64,000 nt of DNA from Owenia fusiformis. Lineage: Eukaryota > Annelida > Polychaeta > Sabellida > Oweniidae. The notes under the pieces were generated by a model that searched no databases, was not told the DNA's origin, and saw only the letters and a list, made by a program, of their open reading frames with translations. The stretch spans positions 17,469,513 through 17,533,512 of the forward strand of contig CAIIXF020000004.1 in assembly GCA_903813345.2 (NCBI GenBank), read 5' to 3'. The position numbers and the translations under genes are program-made. Each line of letters starts with the position of its first letter. Position 1 is the stretch's first letter. Positions 63,401-64,000 of the stretch are shown piece after piece.

Positions 63401-64000
63401 AGCCTATCGTCCTGAAAGGTATTACGTAATAGGGCTCCATATGGAGCCTATCGTTGTGAAAGGGTTAGATTAAGCACTACCACATCAAACATAGAACATT
63501 TGATCAAATACAATTTTACATATTATATGTTACATGTACTTCCATATTCCAGGAAGAATGCCTTATGTAAACATTATGCCAAGCTGTTCAGGTGTGACAA
63601 GTTCCTGGAACCAATCTACTATGTAGAGAAGAATTGGATGGAGGAAGAATTCTCTGGGGGCTGCTACGTTAGCTCAATGCCTCCTGGGGTCCTCACAAAA
63701 TATGGCAAGTAAGTCACATATTCTCTGTTAGATGCTACGTCAGCCCAATGCCTTCTAGGCTCCTCACAAATTCACATACAGTATTCTCTCTGGGCTGCTA
63801 AATTTTTAGCTCATTGTCCATTTTACCTGAATCTGGTCTTACAATTTATATCAATGTGTCTCTGATATTGTCACATTCTTTGGATAACACTATCATGTAT
63901 CTATTTCAGATATTTGAGGGAACCTGTAGGAAAAGTGTATTTCGCAGGCACAGAAACGGCAACATATCACAGTGGTTACATGGAGGGTGCTGTCCAATCA
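42342..64000 (+). CDS. MAO: Monoamine oxidase, FAD-dependent (3' end beyond window)
   Basis: Eleven constitutive exon positions plus one alternative exon; the joined model gives 447 residues without a phase conflict, against about 520 in vertebrate MAO. Residues 11-31 hold the FAD-binding [17 protein letters not shown], with the third Gly split by intron 1. [28 protein letters not shown] and HEVSTLY follow. GSIIK carries the Lys equivalent to MAO-B Lys296 (301). SGGCY carries the Cys that binds FAD covalently (402) and a cage Tyr (403); SGYMEG has the second cage Tyr (440). The C-terminal mitochondrial outer-membrane helix is not yet reached. The enzyme oxidises biogenic amines, producing aldehyde, ammonia and peroxide. 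Exons 6 and 7 are alternative. Four junction-derived tandem arrays lie in the gene, and introns 1 and 3 hold large transposon nests. The ATG is the only in-frame start before the FAD motif in exon 1. Confidence 0.93.
42806..43933 (+). mobile_element. Internally deleted hAT transposon within element B
   Basis: Ends CAGTGGCGTAGCTACGTGTA and, inverted, CAGAGGCGTAGCTAGCCCAT, typical hAT termini. Flanked by AATAG on both sides (only 5 bp match, shorter than the usual 8). Encodes only the C-terminal part of a transposase. Confidence 0.78.
42935..43472 (+). pseudogene. hAT transposase C-terminal fragment
   Basis: Open from about [14 protein letters not shown] (42940) to the stop at 43470-43472. The stretch [20 protein letters not shown] followed by [16 protein letters not shown] is the hAT dimerisation domain. 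It resembles ZMYM/THAP-related hAT proteins. Catalytic N-terminal domains are absent, so it is a relic. Confidence 0.82.
45100..47000. repeat. GCGGGAC-rich repeat blocks around a foldback MITE
   Basis: Blocks 45120-45445 and 46870-46995 are dense in 'cgcgggac' and 'cgcgggatttcg'. The left begins 'actgtcaa' and the right ends 'ttgacag', so they may be two ends of one element into which 45808-46584 inserted. MAO intron 1. Confidence 0.45.
45808..46584. mobile_element. Mutator-like foldback MITE, second copy
   Basis: Left end GGGTTTGTAGAAAAAACCGG, right end its inverse, with repeated CCGGGTA. Exact 10-bp duplication TTTCTAGATA at 45798-45807 and 46585-46594. Interior is one long imperfect hairpin (for example 'gaagcttctagctcaatttt' inverted). 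No transposase. Confidence 0.8.
47030..47776. repeat. ~38-40 bp tandem array ending at the acceptor of MAO exon 2
   Basis: About eighteen degenerate units around 'gagtattctcaatcaagact' and 'gtcctgtttata'. The last units contain 'tcctgtttataggtttgagt', which is the true acceptor plus the first 8 nt of exon 2. Exon sharing is short but exact. Confidence 0.75.
47776..47870 (+). CDS. MAO: MAO exon 2
   Basis: Acceptor 'cctgtttatag', phase 1; donor GTGAGT, phase 0. Encodes [20 protein letters not shown] then [11 protein letters not shown], the FAD ribose-binding Glu and the DRVGGR motif of flavin amine oxidases. Confidence 0.93.
48040..48615. repeat. 92-bp tandem array built from the acceptor and start of MAO exon 3
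   Basis: Acceptor-plus-exon starts at 48094, 48186, 48278, 48370, 48468 and the true one at 48560; spacing is 92 bp, once 98. Each copies about 52 nt of exon 3 (GACCCTGTTATAGGCTACAC...) and then intron. A partial unit precedes the first. Confidence 0.92.
48560..48697 (+). CDS. MAO: MAO exon 3
   Basis: 138 nt, phase 0 to 0, donor GTTAGC. Encodes [20 protein letters not shown] then [30 protein letters not shown] is highly characteristic of MAO. Confidence 0.93.
48885..52805. mobile_element. 3.9-kb palindromic element in MAO intron 3
   Basis: Ends TTATATAATGGTTCTTTCTG and inverted TTATATAATGGTTCATTCTG. Arms of about 550 bp (48920-49440 and 52150-52675) are nearly identical inverted copies, for example 'cgggacgtatcgaaaccact'. 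The 164-codon ORF in the left arm has a shorter mirror in the right arm and no known motif. Contains a second palindrome at 50577-51252. Confidence 0.75.
50577..51252. mobile_element. Inner palindrome with 'tccgctgtgacggagca' core
   Basis: Arms of about 330 bp around a 15-bp loop ('gcaaatgtaaactgt'). The core word occurs inverted at 50886 and 50930 and again at 51282. Possibly a separate foldback inserted in the larger one. Confidence 0.65.
53255..53645. repeat. 40-bp minisatellite upstream of MAO exon 4
   Basis: About nine units of 'gtggaacaggaacaccttt' plus 'gtatgtggaacacctttaca'. Open in several frames only because of periodicity. It does not copy exon 4. Confidence 0.88.
53785..53889 (+). 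CDS. MAO: MAO exon 4
   Basis: Acceptor 'ctgttttccag', donor GTAAGC, phase 0 to 0. Encodes [20 protein letters not shown] then [15 protein letters not shown], matching the MAO region before 'APW'. Confidence 0.9.
53904..54185. repeat. ~140-bp tandem duplication in MAO intron 4
   Basis: Two copies from 'ggaaatgaaagtattgac'-type start to 'aaatagagtca', about 92% alike. Non-coding. Confidence 0.7.
54416..54507 (+). CDS. MAO: MAO exon 5
   Basis: Acceptor 'cccgatttcag', phase 0; donor GTAAGC leaves GA|. Encodes [20 protein letters not shown] then [10 protein letters not shown]. The split Glu is completed by G from exon 6 or A from exon 7, giving Glu either way. Confidence 0.92.
54690..55095. repeat. 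Duplication and hairpin in MAO intron 5
   Basis: 'aagctgaactaa' blocks at about 54746 and 54848 are duplicated. A hairpin at 54985-55090 centres on 'cctcgggtcttcgcccttgg' with arms 'aaaaaataatgg' and 'ccattattttttc'. No coding content. Confidence 0.5.
55095..56000. other. MAO intron 5, no feature seen
   Basis: AT-rich with repeated 'tatgtcacact' words at 55130-55270. The ORF starting 55708 runs into the array and is not supported. Confidence 0.4.
56002..58105. repeat. 110-bp tandem array built from the acceptor and start of MAO exon 6
   Basis: Nineteen copies, first exon-like start at 56015 and the true one at 57996; most units are exactly 110 bp. Each has 'ttttag' acceptor, then about 95-100 nt of exon 6 (to TATATCAAGTGT), then jumps back to the intron word 'tatgtggttttag'. 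Units are over 95% alike. None but the last has the rest of the exon or its donor. Confidence 0.95.
57996..58137 (+). CDS. MAO: MAO exon 6 (alternative form a, substrate-cavity segment)
   Basis: 142 nt, phase 2 to 0, donor GTAAGT. Encodes [20 protein letters not shown] then [20 protein letters not shown] and SITNGSQ. Aligns gaplessly with human MAO-B around residues 160-206; the gate residue (Ile199) is Ile here and Gln206 is kept. Confidence 0.92.
58140..59618. other. Intron between the alternative exons
   Basis: 1.48 kb. Holds direct repeats of 'caatgggtcatgggatttt' (58555 and 58612). No other feature seen; any docking or selector elements for exon choice are not evident by eye. Confidence 0.4.
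59619..59760 (+). CDS. MAO: MAO exon 7 (alternative form b, substrate-cavity segment)
   Basis: 142 nt, acceptor 'tccaaattttag', phase 2 to 0, donor GTAAAA. Encodes [20 protein letters not shown] then [20 protein letters not shown] and SIENGAQ. Gapless with exon 6 and about 45% identical (21 of 47). Gate residue equivalent to Ile199 is Thr; Gln206 is kept. Used in place of exon 6 it keeps the frame; used after it, it hits a stop within 14 codons. Confidence 0.85.
59870..60100. repeat. Degenerate ~28-bp tandem repeat
   Basis: Units around 'tgaacattaatcatatatga'. MAO intron after exon 7. No coding content. Confidence 0.6.
60135..60200 (+). repeat. Degraded tRNA-derived SINE fragment
   Basis: 'tggctcgggggtagagcatc' has the A-box layout, and 'tgtcttgtgagcaggggg' the anticodon-arm region. 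The B box (around 'gggttgaattta') is degenerate. A functional tRNA is unlikely. Confidence 0.45.
60200..61183. other. MAO intron, AT-rich, no gene seen
   Basis: Contains 'tgttt/atttattta' microsatellite runs at 60590-60662. Nothing else recognised. Confidence 0.4.
61184..61333 (+). CDS. MAO: MAO exon 8
   Basis: Acceptor 'ctctatttaag', 150 nt, phase 0 to 0, donor GTACAT. Encodes [20 protein letters not shown] then SHPVNRIEQ and ENGEMYE. Matches MAO 'ERKFVGGSGQ...' onward. Confidence 0.9.
61264..61970. repeat. 127-bp tandem array built from MAO exon 8 end plus its splice donor
   Basis: 'tcctgtcaatcgtattga' recurs at 61264 (true exon), 61391, 61518, 61645, 61772 and 61899, exactly 127 bp apart. 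Each has about 70 nt of exon 8, the GAG|GTACAT donor (the last unit GTACAC), and, except for the last, about 57 nt of intron. Confidence 0.93.
62327..62486 (+). CDS. MAO: MAO exon 9
   Basis: Acceptor 'catacattgtag', phase 0; donor GTAAGT, phase 1. Encodes [20 protein letters not shown] then [25 protein letters not shown] holds the flavin-proximal Lys. Confidence 0.92.
62902..63052 (+). CDS. MAO: MAO exon 10
   Basis: Acceptor 'atttcttctag', phase 1; donor GTGTGT, phase 2. Encodes [20 protein letters not shown] then [20 protein letters not shown]. Matches 'AIMGFILA' of MAO. Confidence 0.92.
63553..63708 (+). CDS. MAO: MAO exon 11 (covalent FAD site)
   Basis: Acceptor 'catattccag', phase 2; donor GTAAGT, phase 2. 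Encodes [20 protein letters not shown] then PPGVLTKYG. The Cys of SGGCY is the 8-alpha-S-cysteinyl-FAD attachment residue of MAO. Confidence 0.95.
63910..64000 (+). CDS. MAO: MAO exon 12 (partial at window edge)
   Basis: Acceptor 'atctatttcag', phase 2. Encodes [20 protein letters not shown] then [18 protein letters not shown] and SGYMEGAV are the C-terminal FAD and aromatic-cage motifs. His stands where vertebrate MAO has Trp before SGY. Confidence 0.93.
   Translation, partial: MFEGTCRKSVFRRHRNGNISQWLHGGCCPI

Overview
This is eukaryotic, AT-rich, intron-rich animal DNA. Exons have GT/AG borders and make up only a few percent of the window. Dispersed repeats carrying 'aaatggcggccattttgaa'-like words, 'gacggacagac' runs and 'ttcgttcagtgggataa' are the kind seen in bivalve molluscs. 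A marine lophotrochozoan, probably a bivalve, is my best guess from style alone. No prokaryotic, organellar or viral gene was recognised.

Three host genes can be read. (1) On the minus strand, 27.2 kb down to 2.1 kb and leaving through the left edge, is a secreted or membrane-anchored polycystin-1/REJ-family gene. It has a signal-peptide exon, a short Cys-rich exon, a PKD domain, a REJ module and a post-REJ stretch. Sixteen exons were placed; fifteen join in frame as modelled, and one junction lacks an exon. (2) On the minus strand, 39.8-38.5 kb, is a compact two-coding-exon tetraspan protein of 266 residues resembling TMEM179. (3) On the plus strand, 42.3 kb to the right edge, is a monoamine oxidase. 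Eleven constitutive exons and one alternative exon give 447 residues, from the FAD-binding GxGxxG to the cage tyrosine near the C terminus; the membrane tail is beyond the window.

Two observations stand out. First, monoamine oxidase carries two homologous 142-nt exons (57996-58137 and 59619-59760) with identical phases. Including both shifts the frame into an early stop, so they look strictly mutually exclusive. They encode the substrate-cavity segment, and the residue equivalent to human MAO-B Ile199 is Ile in one and Thr in the other. Second, at least seven tandem arrays in the two multi-exon genes are each built from an exon-intron junction. The repeat unit contains the end of a real exon plus its splice donor, or a splice acceptor plus the beginning of a real exon. 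They lie at REJ exons 8, 14 and 16 and at MAO exons 2, 3, 6 and 8, and together display on the order of a hundred decoy splice sites.

Introns and intergenic DNA are full of hairpin (foldback) elements, MITEs and nested insertions: a hairpin inside a hairpin (21.1-23.1 kb), a stack of palindromes (28.8-31.3 kb), a triple nest in MAO intron 1 (42.5-44.7 kb), two Mutator-like foldbacks with 9-10 bp target duplications (25.8 and 45.8 kb), a 3.9-kb palindrome (48.9-52.8 kb), three dead LINEs (23.5, 31.8 and 36.9 kb), hAT relics (33.2 and 42.8 kb), and a piggyBac-type MITE (37.0 kb). A 1.5-kb GGTCA-rich satellite sits at 35.0-36.5 kb.

All exon borders are read by eye from splice consensus, phase and homology. 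There is no transcript evidence. Family names rest on remembered motif patterns, not on a search.
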